Shown: positions 32,871-44,965, counted from the stretch's first letter. The stretch: 64,000 nucleotides of DNA from Polytrichum commune (GCA_950295325.1 OX485804.1:41280429-41344428); one strand, 5' to 3'. The notes: generated by a model from the sequence alone, not told the origin. Program-made: numbers and translations.

Positions 32871-33604
32871 CATAACATTGTTATATATCTGAATAATGTT
32901 TCGGTCATAAAATTATAAAAGAAAAAATTGTGACGCTTGTGGTAAAAATAAAATAAACGATTATCATCAACTTGTGGTGATCAGGTCCTTGTGTCTAGGT
33001 CAATGTTTTTTCATGACATGACATCCTCAATGGCCGATTTGAAACTTAGAATTTATAACATTTGTACATGGAAATGAAAACATGCAAACTTTGGTGCATT
33101 TCAATCCACTTTCAATTGCTAACATGAAATCTACAAAACATTATCAATAGGATAATAGTAGAGACGTTCAACCACATGGAGGATGATAGACCGGAAACCG
33201 CATTTCCGCTAGATATTATGACCCCTTGGCAATGGTCAACGTATCTTAGAGCATCCCTCCAAACACAGCAAGGGACTTATCACCACTATCCCACGTATTT
33301 AGGTACTTGTACTGCCAAAAAAAAAGACCCACCATTGGTCGCCCCATCAAAATTGTGTACCGTTGCACGTACCATGGGAGCAAACCCCTGCCATATAATG
33401 GCCCATATGAGGTGCCTTTCTGGCCCTCTAAGGAACATACTTAACAATAGATGTGTGCTATTTTTCACTACATTATCCTATGTCAAAAGAGAGATGGCTA
33501 CATAATATTGGTTAGGCCCCCATTATGGCGGGGCATGCCCAACTATTGGTGAACTTTGACTCATGATGAACAACTCTGCCCAAGTTGGCAGCCTCCCCAA
33601 ACAT

Positions 33605-34000
33605 ATAGGGTAGAAAAACAAGAAAACGGTGAATGAACACGATTGGGTCACTAAACTAGAAGTGGAATGATTCTTGTGTGGACCCAAACTAGCTCACTGT
33701 AAAAAATGGTGGCCCAAAATGGATGCAGCGATAGGCTGGATGTAGTGATTGGCCAGTAGGTCTTGTTTCACATCACTTGGGATCATTTGTAGGTGCCATT
33801 GAGTTAACCGTTTTGTGTGCTTAGGTATGCAAAGTAGGATACTTTGATGCTCAAATTTGGGAGACTCTAGTGTACAAGTAGCTAGGACGTCTAACTTACT
33901 TTGCCTCTTTGGGAAAATGTAACTAATTAATTACATGGTATAAAATCCCAAAACAACTTGCATTCCTCATCATTTCTTCTACTCCATCTCTGAAAAAGAA
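33605..34000 (-). repeat. Dispersed repeat family A, inverted copy
   Basis: The reverse complement follows 2660-3040 over its whole length, including ATGATGAGGAATGCAAGTTG. It ends about 40 bp before the nested MITE pair. Confidence 0.7.
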
Positions 34001-34040
34001 TGAAAAATAAAATAAAATTCAATCCAGCGGAATCAACTTA

Positions 34041-34896
34041 TAGCCCACCCACACTTACTAAGGTAGAGGGTGCTAAAACCAACACCCCATCCAAAACCAA
34101 CACCTATAAACGCCTCCCAATTGCCAACACTCTACAACCTTGAACCGTACCCGGCGGTGTAGGAGTGTCTGGGCCCACGGAGTGATGGTTTTAGGTGCCA
34201 TTAGTGATGCCACCTCATAGCGGCCTTCATGACCTTCATGTAGGGTATGTAACGGGCTCCAATTTATCTCGGGTTGGTTCAAGGTGGGATTAGGGTGGCT
34301 TGTCAATGCCTATTCAAGTCATTCTATTTACAACGCCAAGGAGGTAGGCCCACAAAGCACAAAAGGGTCATTTCCCGGGATGCAAGGTGATGGTTTTGCA
34401 AGCGAACCGGGAGGGATCATGAAGGTAGCCGTGTGGCTTTGCATACCATTACTACTTGGGCTTTGATGTAGTTTGGGTCTAGTACCCAACTATGTTGTGT
34501 TGGTTCTAGGCAATGAAGGTGGGGGTCCTCATCATATGCGAGGTTGTCATACACGGGGCCTATGGATTGGTATAAGGAAGCTAGTAGTTTTGACTTTGAA
34601 TATTCATCAAATATTCAATTGAGACTAAAAATATTTTTTCTTTCTTGATACCTATGTTTAGCCCAAAGGCTAATATGAATATATATTTTATATATCAACC
34701 ACATAACCATATGTATGTGCAATAGCTTAAAGTGTTGGTTTAAGCACCCTCTACCTTAATGCGGGCCAGCAATGAACAGTGAGTACCAACACTGGTTGCA
34801 ACCGCTGGCTCTCACTAGCTAAACCATGTCTAAAAATAACCCCTGCTGATAGGAATCGTTTACTGGTAGCCCGCACTAGTAAATATGGGTGGGCTA
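34041..34896. mobile_element. Outer MITE (PIF/Harbinger-type, TTA duplication) carrying a nested MITE
   Basis: TTA at 34038-34040 and 34897-34899 flanks the ends TAGCCCACCCACACTTACTA and TAGTAAATATGGGTGGGCTA, which are inverted repeats. Only 20 bp of the left part and about 140 bp of the right part belong to this element; the rest is the nested insertion. Confidence 0.72.
34061..34756. mobile_element. Inner MITE (TA duplication) nested in the outer one
   Basis: The 696-bp insertion is flanked by TA at 34059-34060 and 34757-34758. Inverted ends of about 27 bp start AGGTAGAGGGTGCTAAAACC. No transposase is visible. Ends and TA duplication suggest Tc1/mariner-type mobilisation; a TAA/TTA-type target is an alternative. 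Confidence 0.72.
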
Positions 34897-35469
34897 TTAT
34901 TCTCACCACATGTACTGCTCTTCCTTAATCGTGTTTGGCGTTGGTGAATATTCCGGCGGGGATGCTTCTACAAGAAAGTCCTGTGTCCATTGCGCAGCGC
35001 TGCGCTTGAAATCGTGACAAAACGTGCCCAACATGGAGTGGAGTCGCCTGTCCCTGGCTCTTCACCACATCACGCAACAAAAGAAATTGAGATGAGTGGA
35101 GAACTAAGTTGAATTGACGATGAGACAGACAAGCCGGCAGCCGAGAGCCTCCGCTGTACTCTTGGGTTGCTTCCCACCCACTCGAAGCTACCTAATCGCC
35201 ATTCATAAAGAATCTTCTTCCTATTTCAGCATTCATGTGTCCAAGCCTCTCCTGCACCTAACCTCTTCCTTCGTCTTCTTCCTGTGGTCTTGGGAAGCCC
35301 CTGATCTCCTCTTCTTGCACTCGATTGATCTCCCCTCGTGTACATCATGTTTCATGAAATGAAGAAACGCCTTCACGTATGCTTGCACTTTTGGGGGCCG
35401 GCGTTTATATCTATCTATCTATGTATTTCTCTGTTTCATGAAGTCTGGTGAAGCAGAATCAGCCTGCTA

Positions 35470-35640
35470 GTCAGCCGAAGTTGTGGGGTGTTTTCAGTTC
35501 TGTTTCTGCAGCCGCACAACGTATATGGAGGGACGATATTGTTGTTGAGATCAGTGTTTTGTGGAGGCACTGCACGCAGCTAGGTGAGAGATTCTCACCA
35601 AGTCCTTTGTGTAGAAGGCATCATATATACGTTGTCTAAC
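35470..35640 (+). repeat. Further partial copy of family X
   Basis: Matches 36575-36715 in the same orientation, including GGAGGGACGATATTG, GGAGGCACTGCA and CCGAGTCCT/CCAAGTCCT. A small open frame crosses it, but the product is not recognised. Confidence 0.55.
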
Positions 35641-35760
35641 TAAGGTATATGGGTGTTATTCGGATCGCTTTTCGTGTTCTTCAACTTCTATTGATTGGAT
35701 TTCTTTCCACAATGAAACTCGTGTTGCATTAGCAAATCTATGCTGAAGCATCAGCAAAAC
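35640..35760 (-). repeat. Dispersed repeat family C
   Basis: The complement of TATGGGTGTTATTCGG and GCATTAGCAAATCTATG matches the family in reverse. Confidence 0.65.
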
Positions 35761-36096
35761 TGTCTTTGAAAAATTTGGACCTAGCTACCCTGATTTGGTT
35801 ATTGTTGTCGGAAGTGCATGTTTGTCGATTCCTGTACTGAATACATAGGTCTTCTCAGTTGTGTTTACTATTGACTGTGGAGTAGTTGATAAAATTCGAA
35901 GACATAGTCCAAGCTTTGATCCCTTTCTTCACCACCCACCATTAATCAACTACAGAGGTGCGATTGAAGAAAAGTAAGTGAAGAACACCCACATATCTTT
36001 AGGTAGCTTGACAAAGAACAGGAAAGAAGAAGAAGAAAAACAAACATCGGTGGAACGTGAGCCCCTAATTGGCCCCATCTTGTTCAAGAGTGGTGT

Positions 36097-36393
36097 CCGG
36101 GGAGATTTTTGGGCATAGTCAGTCAAGATCCTAGTGTTTCGAAATCCAACCGGTTACATGCTGTGATCTTTTGGTTTTTCTTTATTAAATTGAGGTATAC
36201 TCCATTGATTCTTCTAAAATGATACATAATTTCTCAGAAATTTTGAACTCCAAGCGGGTATCTCTCAAGCTCAACCGGTTCATCTGTAACTAGCGGTCGG
36301 TTCTCCCCGTTCATTGAACTTCAAGCAGGTATCTCTCAAACTCAACCGGTTCATCTGTAACTAGGGGTCGGTTCTCTCCGTTCATTGTTCAAG
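36097..36393 (+). repeat. Dispersed repeat family D with an internal tandem unit
   Basis: Starts GTCCGGGGAGATTTTTGGGC. The segment from the Arg-like CTCAACCGGTTCATCTGTAA block to CGTTCATTG is present twice in tandem, about 78 bp per unit (near 36241-36393). Other family members are at 51057-51287 and 59215-59345. Confidence 0.7.
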
Positions 36394-36679
36394 AGTCCTC
36401 TTGTTAAAAGGAAGGGTGTAATGCCTACATTTCGGTAGGTGGGGGGTAGCTTGACAATTTACTTCGGAGGCAAAGCTTCATAATTCTGGTGCGGTGGTTG
36501 TTATAAGTGATGTGCACTTGAGAGTGTTGGAGGTCCAAAGCGAAGGTGAAGTTGATTTCCTGACATGTTTGGTTTCAGGCACTGGTATATGTGCGCTCAA
36601 GTTCGCAACCACAACCAATCTGGAGGGACGATATTGGTTGTTGCGGACATCATTTCTGGAGGCACTGCAGCAAGCTGAG

Positions 36680-37155
36680 AAATTTTACACCGAGTCCTCG
36701 TCTTGGAAGGCATGGGTTTGCAAAACTGAACAACTCCACAAAACTCACAAGCCAAAGTTTCCATAATTTCGGGATGGTAATTGCGGCTTATTTGCACTTA
36801 AGAGTGTTGGACGAAAGAATTTGATGTGATGTTGATTCACTTATTAGATGTAATTGATGTACGGTCGAGCGAGCTGGCAAGGAGAACCTCAAAACTTTTT
36901 CGTGCTCATTGGCTTTATCTCTAGGGGCTGAAATTGTGTCATTCACGAGTTTCCAACTTGGCATGCAAATTACGAAGTTATGAAGAATTATGTGTTTTTC
37001 AGAAAACTGAGACACCTTCGAGTCAAGTGGCTGATAACCACGAAAAACTTTTCCAAGTGCTAGTATAGTGTTTTCTATCTTTCCTATTTGAATGTCAGGA
37101 TCCGAAGTTTGCTTGGTTTGCTGTGAACCGACACCTTGAGAGTTCATCTCCTTGT
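36680..37155 (+). repeat. Inverted duplication, left arm (unknown family X)
   Basis: Homologous in reverse orientation to 38405-38910. Shared blocks include GAGTCAAGTGGCT, CCAAGTG, TTTGCTTGG and CCAAAGTTTCC(A/G)TAAT. The arms are clearly diverged. The spacer contains both hAT-type MITEs. An opposite-strand open frame of 142 codons (36788-37216) is not matched by an open frame in the other arm. Confidence 0.65.
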
Positions 37156-37294
37156 TGATATAAGGGCCACTTTCCACTCGAGCTTTGATGCCCTTGACTT
37201 GTGATATACAAATCATGTGAAGGGTCGAGAAGCCGGAGACTGGCCCAATACTAGCAAATTTAGATTTCTATTTCCCATGGTACGGCCTTTGGGT

Positions 37295-37630
37295 CCCGGG
37301 GAGGGCAGTGTGTTAAAAAGTTAAGGATATAGGTGCGAACAACCACTATTTTATAGGGGGGTATTACTTTCAATTCTCTTTTTTTTTTCACATGCTATCA
37401 TTATATAATTTTCTACTTTGGGTTAATAGAAAAATGGTTTGCATTACTTATAATTCCAAATTCCTTATTATTCCATACCCTATAGTACTTTAAAGATGTC
37501 CAGTGCCATTTTTGATACCCTATATTACTCTGAAGTCCAATTATAATTTTTTGCCCCCATGTTTTTAAAATACCCTATCATTTGTTCGCACGTATATTGC
37601 TACTCCAACCAATGACTACCCTCCCCGGGG
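37295..37630. mobile_element. hAT-type MITE, copy 1, with 8-bp target duplication CTTTGGGT
   Basis: CTTTGGGT occurs at 37287-37294 and 37631-37638. Between them is 336 bp starting CCCGGGGAGGGCAGTG and ending ACTACCCTCCCCGGGG, which are inverted repeats. The element is non-coding. An 8-bp duplication is the hallmark of the hAT superfamily. Confidence 0.88.
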
Positions 37631-38044
37631 CTTTGGGTGGTTTCCAAGGGCCCTTAGATGTTCATGGTCATAGCTCTTTGGTCCATGTGTAAAGTGGCCC
37701 TGAGTATGATGGACATTATAAAAAGATAAGTAAGCTTGTTTAGTTGTATCAAACGTGTTCATAAATAATAAACTCTCACATCAAGAATAAATGTCGAATA
37801 ACACCCACATACTACCTCACGAAGAGAATCAAGTCTTATTACAAGAAGTTGCAGACTAGAAAATGAAAGACAAGTTTGTTTCATTTTCTAGTTAACTTGT
37901 TTAAGACTTGAATCTTCTTACGTAGTGAGGGATGTGAATGTTATCCAGTCACTTTTCTTAATGTGAGAATTTACCACTATAACTACATTTGATTGAGATA
38001 TTCATACAACTTACAAGCTAACTCATCTTCATATAATGTTCATC

Positions 38045-38386
38045 CTCGGGGGGGGGGGGGGGGCAGTGTGTTAAAAAGTTAAGGATATAGGTGCGAACAA
38101 CCACTATTTTATAGGGGGGTATTACTTTCAATTCTCTTCTTTTTTTCACATCCTATCATTATGTAAATTTCTACTTTGGGTTAATGAAAAAATGGCTTGC
38201 ATTACTTATAATTCCAAATTACCTATTATTTCATACCCTATAGTACTTTAAAGATGTCCAGTGCCATTTTTGATACCCTATATTACTCTTAAGTCCATTT
38301 ATAATTTTTAGCCCCCATGTTTTTAAAATACCCTATCATTTGTTCGCACGTATATTGCTACTCCAACCAATGACTGCCCCCCCGAG
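38045..38386. mobile_element. hAT-type MITE, copy 2, with 8-bp target duplication TGTTCATC
   Basis: TGTTCATC occurs at 38037-38044 and 38387-38394. The 342-bp element lies in the same orientation as the copy about 0.4 kb upstream and is highly similar along its whole length. Its left end has expanded into a run of about 17 G. Confidence 0.88.
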
Positions 38387-38404
38387 TGTTCATCATACAT
38401 TAAG

Positions 38405-38910
38405 AAGACCCTATAAACAGTCAAGGTGTTAAGTTCACAACCAGCCCAAGCAAATTTGCTTACTGACATTGCAAATCTTTGCATCAAATAGGTATAATTA
38501 AAAAAAACTACAATAACACTTGGAGAAACTTTTCATGACCGTTATAAGCCACTTGACTCAAAGACTCAGTTTTCTTCAAAACCAACATAATTGTTAATAA
38601 CCGGGTGATAACACACCACATCGATGATTAAAAACCATTTGTTTTCAGGTGATTGAAAACAATTGTCAGCCCCTCGAGATCAAGACAACAAACACAAGAA
38701 GTTTTCAAGTTGGTTGCTAACTTGATCATACGTTAACACTTGAAACCAAACATCTAACGCCAATCAACTTCATGTTTTCTCTCCTCCAGTACTTTCGATC
38801 GCCAATAAGTAGCAACCTCCACGCCAAAATTACGGAAACTTTGAATGTGAAGTTTGTGAAGTTGCTGAAATTTGAGAACTTTTGCCTTCCAAACCAGGGA
38901 CTTGGTATAA
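38405..38910 (-). repeat. Inverted duplication, right arm (unknown family X)
   Basis: Reverse-complement counterpart of 36680-37155. It is more A/T-rich and interrupted by stops in all frames examined. Confidence 0.65.
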
Positions 38911-39539
38911 AAAGTTTCACCTTGTTGTATCTACTCTAAACTAGTGATGGCCCGCATCGGACATCGGCTCGGTGACTATATCATACAAATAAATGTATAA
39001 ATAACTCTATAAATATATTTTTTATCTTATCTTATTAACACACATTTAGATCAAATTGGATTTTTTGAAGGTCCAAATTTAAGTTTAGGATTTCCCTTGG
39101 AATCATTGTACAAACGTATGAAATCATTGTTCATTGTGTAACTGTAATCGGTAGGAGTCGGAGAAATTGAAAAACAAACCAAATAGAACCAACATACCTA
39201 AAGTTACGTTGAGGGTTTTGACACAGCCTTAGGATTGTACTCATGTGGACACCGATGTAACTTAGCCACATGCAAAGATATTATAATTTATTTATAACTC
39301 GTCAAGGGTCTTTCAATCACTGAGAAATCAACTTTGTCATTCTTATAAAAAACTATGTCTGCACAAATGAGTCGTTGCCATGTTTCTTACACACATTAAT
39401 CATCATACTTACAAACACATAAAAAGCATAGTTGTTTGGCAACTTAGTTCAATTGGGAGTTAAGTTACCTAATTTAAACCTAAACTCAACTCAAACTTTG
39501 AATCTACATGATTCATGCTTATCATTAATATATTACATG

Positions 39540-39563
39540 GTTTAGGGTTTAGGGTTTAGGGTC
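39540..39563. repeat. Interstitial telomeric repeat (TTTAGGG)
   Basis: Three TTTAGGG units, followed by an inverted repeat AACCAGGAG / CTCCTGGTT about 30 bp apart. Confidence 0.7.
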
Positions 39564-40789
39564 TGTAACCAGGAGCGGGGTTTAGTCTGCGGTTGGAACT
39601 GTCTCCTGGTTGCAAACAAAAAGCACCGCTCCTCCATGTATAGAAAAAATATGATTGTCACTTATAGTTTGAAGTTACATTGTGCTATATCTTTTTACAA
39701 ATTGATGTGATATTTTACCAAGTAAAGTTGTTGATGTTCTATAATGTCCAAACAACCAATTTAATATTTATTGGTAAGATATGAGATACACAATAAATAG
39801 ATATAACATTACGTAATTCCAAATAGCAAGTGAGCTTAAATACAACACATGAATGGTATATCTTATTCTTGAGAGGTAAACAATGTTCTCAATGTGGATA
39901 TAACCATAGCATCAAGTACTTGTAGAAGTTCAATTATATGTAATGAAGTGTTCCAAAAAGTGATTGAAGTTATATGTTTATATTTTTCTAATGTAGAATA
40001 GGGTTGGTAAATGTCCTTGAACACCACCTATAGTGTGATTCTGAAAGTTCTCACTCTTAGCATGCTAGTAAGAGTATGAAACATTTTTCAAGAGATACTC
40101 TCAAGACTCGACTTGAATTGTCATATGTTGTGAATGTAATTTGGCATGATTATATATTGTTTCAAAGTGGTTAGTGTTTATGAACACTTTTGGGATACAA
40201 TTATTTTCATTTCAAGCTTAAAATCCTTTGTCATTTGATTGTCATGTCTAAGTTGTTTTGATGGTTCAAATGAATACATTTTTCTTTCTACTATGCCCAT
40301 TGTGGTGTGTTTTGTTTTTGAATTACTAGTATAGTTTTGTAATTGGGGTCATCTTATTATTTTTAATATTTATATGCAATGTAGCATGCCAAAAAAGCAA
40401 TGTGGCACTTAAGCGTATTTTAAGCAACAAAATCGTTATTCATGGTCGGGAGAGAAGATTGCATAAGTTTTCTTAATGGGCAAAAGAATATCAAGTTTAT
40501 AAATTTATAGAAAATTTCAACTATTTTTTAAATGGTATTAAATTATGGCTATTCTCTCCAATCGTAATTGCATACACCTCAAAAAAAATTCAAGTGTTGA
40601 AGGTCTCTCACAAGAAGGCTTCAAGCTCAATTTTGTAAAAATGTCCACTTAAGTACCTTAACACTTGTCTGTGACACCTTTCGTTCTCACTTTTATGATA
40701 ATAATGCATCCCACACACTAGCAGAAAAACTATGCCCAAAAAAACCACAACATTGACTGATGAGTACAGTTTGGCACAAAATTGACCAT

Positions 40790-40940
40790 TTATTGAGAAC
40801 AAAAATCTTCACTTTGATAATGAACAAGATATTCATACGAGCTCCATATATTATGAGAAAAATGGCTACAACCTCGATTCGGATTTGCTAACCATCTCGT
40901 ACTAATCATGTGTTTCATATCCTAAGAGGCTGCAAAAACA
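40790..40940 (+). repeat. Dispersed repeat family B, right-part copy
   Basis: CTTCACTTTGATAATGAACA, GAGCTCCATATATTATGAG and CTAACCATCTCGTACTAATC mark it. Confidence 0.6.
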
Positions 40941-41479
40941 ACATCAATCCCACAACATGCAACAATCAAACTTCGGTTACCGTAAATGTTGTGAAGTTTA
41001 GGATATATGTGGCTTATTTTGGTATTTTAGTTTTTTTCAAAAGTAAAGTATGTAATTACCTTGCATTATGGTGGCACTAACACTTGTCATGTCACATCAT
41101 TTTATGTGACACATGTGCAACCCTATTGTACATTTTCAATGCTTCTATGCTTAGTGTGTGAAGACTCATTAGATCAATGCTTTCGACTCATAATAAAAGA
41201 CTAAAAAAACGATATCTACTTTATATTAGAAACCAGCTCAATACTTAATACATGCATATTTTTATATCATGATTTTAAATTTTATGAAGCAAAAAAATAT
41301 CTTATAGTAAAGAAAAACTCATTCTATATTATTAAATCGTATGGGTAAACTAACCTTTTAAAACAGTGTAATACAGCATGAATTCAAAATCGAATTTACC
41401 CACAATGGTTTTTAGTTTATTGTAAAATAAAAAATTGAAGAGTTTTACAGCAAAAGTACGATGAATGTTAACTAGATAA

Positions 41480-41790
41480 CAACAAAAGTAAAACTCCACT
41501 TGCCTTGTGATTTTTGGAGCTCGCATAAGAACCCTATTCATTGTCAAAGTGAAGATTCTATGAGTCATTGAATGATCGTATGAAAGTCCTTTCAGTCATG
41601 TTGATTATTGCATCTAGAATGGTTTTTTTGTTTTTTTAAATTTATTTTTAAACATGCAATCCAATCTCTTCCAACACTTTTCTTTCAGATGTCCGTTGTT
41701 TGATCTGCAACCAATCATTCACCACTCAAATACATGTGTTTGGTTAAGACGAAGCACCGAATTTAGTGCAATTGCTATTTACCAAATCCG
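41480..41790 (-). repeat. Dispersed repeat family B
   Basis: The complement of TTTTTGGAGCTC and CATTGTCAAAGTGAAGATTC, followed by CAATCCAATCTCTTCCAACA, matches the family in reverse. Confidence 0.6.
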
Positions 41791-42989
41791 AGTTTTGTGT
41801 TCTCTTTAATACTAACCCAAGATAAGGAAGCACACCATGGAACCTCTCTATCTCACTAAAGGTTTACCAAAAATATTAATATGTGTTCCTCGCAGTAAGC
41901 TCCATAACACTACTAAGCAACTACAAGACGGTTTCTTTCCAAAAGAAAGAAGTTGCGATTAAAATACTATGATAATTTATAGTTTCTTATTGAAAAGTTC
42001 ACAGTACACAACTTGAGTGCTCCCCATAACATAAATGAAGAATCCCGGAATCAAAGGCGAATTATGCTCATGCGAAACATGTTCCCATGGGACGCAGCCA
42101 AGGAGATGTGTAATGTCATGTCTCCGACTTTAGTAAAAAAGATCCCGCTTAGAAATGTTGAGAGTTCAAACCCTCAGTTTGTGTGTGCGAGTCAATGAGC
42201 TTTCAAGCATTCATTGGCTTGTTACAAATTGTCCTTTTCTTCAATACAACTTCTCCTTTGATATCTCACCTTGAACATGGTCACTCTACACTTGCTCAAG
42301 CATCTACTCTTTGAAGTTCGTAAGATCCCTAGTGTGAAAGGGAAGTAAAACACACACACTTAGAAAAAGGTCGACTTCAATGGGCCATTCTATTTAAGAA
42401 CATGCAGAGTCTTCTAATCATCAACACTAAATTGAGATTTTTTATCTCAAGTGTGGGTAATTAACTTGATTTGATGTGATGCACATTATAGTAGAAATAT
42501 CACAACATTACATTTCATAATTTAACATGGGTTTAAACTAAAACTAGATCATTTCATGTGATTTGCACACTTGTTCACTTTGAGAGCGGTGGCTAAATAG
42601 TGTGCACGATGTTTCAAGATCCTTATAAAGCAAAAGCTATTTCTACACACATCGCTCACATCGACATTGGCGGCATGTTATTGGACAAAAAAAAAATCCA
42701 TTCAAGTGGTCCACCTTAATGTCGATTTAAGTAGTCCAATGTCAAAAAGGTTTAGCCAAAGAGGAGATTTAAAGAATCTACATCATGTCAAAAGTAAAGC
42801 ATTCTCGGGCTACATGGCTAAAGTGAAAACCGGTGATTGCACTACATAATGCAAGTAACTCAAATCCTCTTGAAGAATGTACTTTCTCATTGTTTGCACA
42901 CCGCCTTCCCTTTCTCAAGTGCCTACGTGATGCGGTGACCAACCTACTTGGTGACAACCTTCCATCCTTACTCTACAACACAACTATCG

Positions 42990-43440
42990 TATTTCTCTAG
43001 TAGCTCGGGGGCAGAAAATAATTAATTTTGAAGGTGCCTAAATTTGTTGAGTGTCCAAAAAAAGAAGAAGCAACAACATTCAAGGAGTGCCTAAAATCAT
43101 AGTAATGCAAGTGACATCCCCTGGAATCCAACAAAATAGCACCAAATAAAAGCAAAGTATGTTGCCAAGCAAAACCTTGACATACAAGTAGAAGATAAAC
43201 TTTAGGGTAAGGAATGTTGGTTAAGGGAAGTGTTTAGGTTATCGTAGCTGTCATGGATGAAATTAGGAAAATTGTCCATGAATTATAGAAATGACTTGGA
43301 TGAATGTCTAACTTATTGTAAATTACTTTTTGAACCTGCCCAATTTTAGAATATTATTTTTTGGGTTGCCTAACTTACTTTCACATTTTAATTAATTATT
43401 AGATTGAAAGGTGCTCAAATTGCTAGAGAGTTACGGTATC
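42990..43440. mobile_element. MITE-like repeat family F, copy 1
   Basis: Ends CTCTAGTAGCTCGGGGGC and GTGCTCAAATTGCTAGAG are imperfect inverted repeats. The whole length matches 56805-57220 (TAATGCAAGTGACAT, GGTAAGGAATGTTG, CTTGGATGAATGTCTAACTT). The target duplication is unclear. Confidence 0.6.
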
Positions 43441-43512
43441 CACATATTGGTTCAAATTCCACTTGCAAGTGATGCTTCCTCCATTTGATTCACATTGTTG
43501 AATGAAATGAAG

Positions 43513-43523
43513 ACCAATAACCC

Positions 43524-43554
<31 letters not shown>

Positions 43555-43555
43555 T
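43513..43555. repeat. Poly-C run followed by a CA microsatellite
   Basis: A C run of about 17-20 leads directly into (CA)n. Similar C runs occur near 54104 and 54635. The G run at 38047 has arisen at a MITE end. Confidence 0.7.
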
Positions 43556-43664
43556 GAATGGAGGGGAATGGTTTCGGCATGGTAGAGGGATATTAGTGCT
43601 AATGAGTCAAGGTTTGATTAGGGGACCCAACTAGATGAACTTATTTTGAGGGTTCAAAGCAAAG

Positions 43665-43780
43665 TATATAAAATGGCATGTGCCAAGACCAAAATGCACC
43701 CACTGATGAGTTAGCATTGACCTAGTCCATAATAATTTGATCCTAGTCGTCTAGTCATATTTGTTTCTTCTTCTTTTGCT
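43665..43780 (+). repeat. SAR1-upstream segment, distal copy 1
   Basis: Shares with 45380-45475 the order: imperfect CAYGTG palindrome (GGCATGTGCC), CCCACTGATGAGTTAGCATT, GACCTAGTCC, CCTAGTCG. Confidence 0.6.
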
Positions 43781-43861
43781 AAATCCTTTTGGCATGGGAG
43801 ACGGTTTCTAGGTAGTGACCCGACATTAGAAGCTATGTTTGGGTAGCAAAGAAAAGCATCT

Positions 43862-43960
43862 AATAAGTAATTGACATGTGGGAAGAGCCACAATGCACCC
43901 ACTAAGTTAGCATTGTTGTAGTCCAATCCAATATAGTCAAATATAGTGTAGTCTAAATCA
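43862..43960 (+). repeat. SAR1-upstream segment, distal copy 2 (carries the empty MITE site)
   Basis: Contains GACATGTGGG, GCACCCACTAAGTTAGCATT and TAGTCCAATCCAATATAGTC. Its left flank GCATCTAATAAGTAA equals the MITE target at 45031-45385 without the insertion. Confidence 0.65.
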
Positions 43961-44477
43961 ATCTTAGGGTGAGTCTCCATATAGGTTGCTTGCCCACCAT
44001 ATTGTGAATAAGGACAAACCGGTCCAAATGTAGAGGAAATTTGGTGGGGTAGGGTTCGTATGTGCCAACTAGCTACTCCCATCTTCTCAAATCCAGGCCC
44101 ATTTACTAATCTCCTCCTTCATGTTAAAACCTCCTCCTCCTTCTAAAACCAATCTTCAATCCTTTAGTGACCAGTAGTTGTAGGTTTAAGATTCTTTAGT
44201 AGGTGCATGGAAGTCTAGTGACCCATGTCCACAACCCTCCACATTCTAGCGGACCACTAGAATGTGGTTGGATGGTGGGTTGTATTGAACTACATGCGAA
44301 CACTTCCGACCCACTATTATCTAGAATTGAGTGAGCAAGCGGCCTACATGGAACCATAATGACATAAATTACCATATGATACTAAATACCATGTCTAGTG
44401 TAGTGCTAATGAACCATGTTTTGGTAAGGGGATTTTAGAATATATATAACCACTATTAATTCCAAAGCATAGCTTAT

Positions 44478-44600
44478 TGTCAGTAAGTGCCACATGGCAA
44501 GGAACTAAACACACCCACTGAGTTAACATTGACCTAATCCAATCCAATATAGTCCAGTCCACCCCTGTTCATATAGTCATCCTCATCTTCTTTTCTGGCA
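44478..44600 (+). repeat. SAR1-upstream segment, distal copy 3
   Basis: Contains GCCACATGGC, ACACCCACTGAGTTAACATT and GACCTAATCCAATCC, followed by a CCTCATCTTCTTTTCTGG block similar to copy 1. Confidence 0.6.
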
Positions 44601-44789
44601 CGAGTGAGGGATAATACATTGTTTTTGGTATATAGCGTCACCAACTTGTAGTGTCATTTACCCTATTATGAGTTCTATGTTTAGGTTATACTATTAGTCA
44701 CCGAGTTGACCGTTAGTGTAACCACGTAACACATAACACCTACACACTTAATAATATCTTGGAATTTCTATCTTAAGTGACATTACGAG

Positions 44790-44965
44790 GCCTACATGTC
44801 TAGGTTAAATAACAATCAACAAGTTTCGAGCACATAGTCCAACCTCTTTCAAGCACGTGTTATTCTGGTGTTTGTTCTTAGACATGCACCTTGCCACCCA
44901 CGACGCAAATACATGTGCCCAATTAAGATAAGTAACTGAATTGGGCCCACTCACCTTAGACTGTA
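44790..44965 (-). repeat. Dispersed repeat family B, partial copy
   Basis: The reverse complement contains the AGAGGTTGGACTATGTGC and TTGGGCACATGTATTTG blocks. Confidence 0.5.

Larger units (their letters stand above)
38911..42989. other. AT-rich intergenic stretch
   Basis: Apart from two family B copies and one telomeric microsequence, nothing was recognised. The longest open frames are 60-72 codons and look random. Confidence 0.4.

Noticed and set aside
33176-33505. 109-codon plus-strand open frame
   Set aside because: No recognisable domain, no splice context and repeat DNA on both sides.
35114-35640. Possible small gene with pyrimidine-rich leader
   Set aside because: The two short frames lack motifs, and the second overlaps repeat family X. 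I could not connect exons into a recognisable protein.
36788-37216. 142-codon minus-strand open frame
   Set aside because: It lies in a diverged inverted repeat whose other arm does not keep the frame open, and the product matches no family I know.
42100-42200. Possible tRNA or tRNA-derived SINE (GAGTTCAAACCCTC box)
   Set aside because: No A box at the right distance, no cloverleaf and no poly-A tail could be made out.
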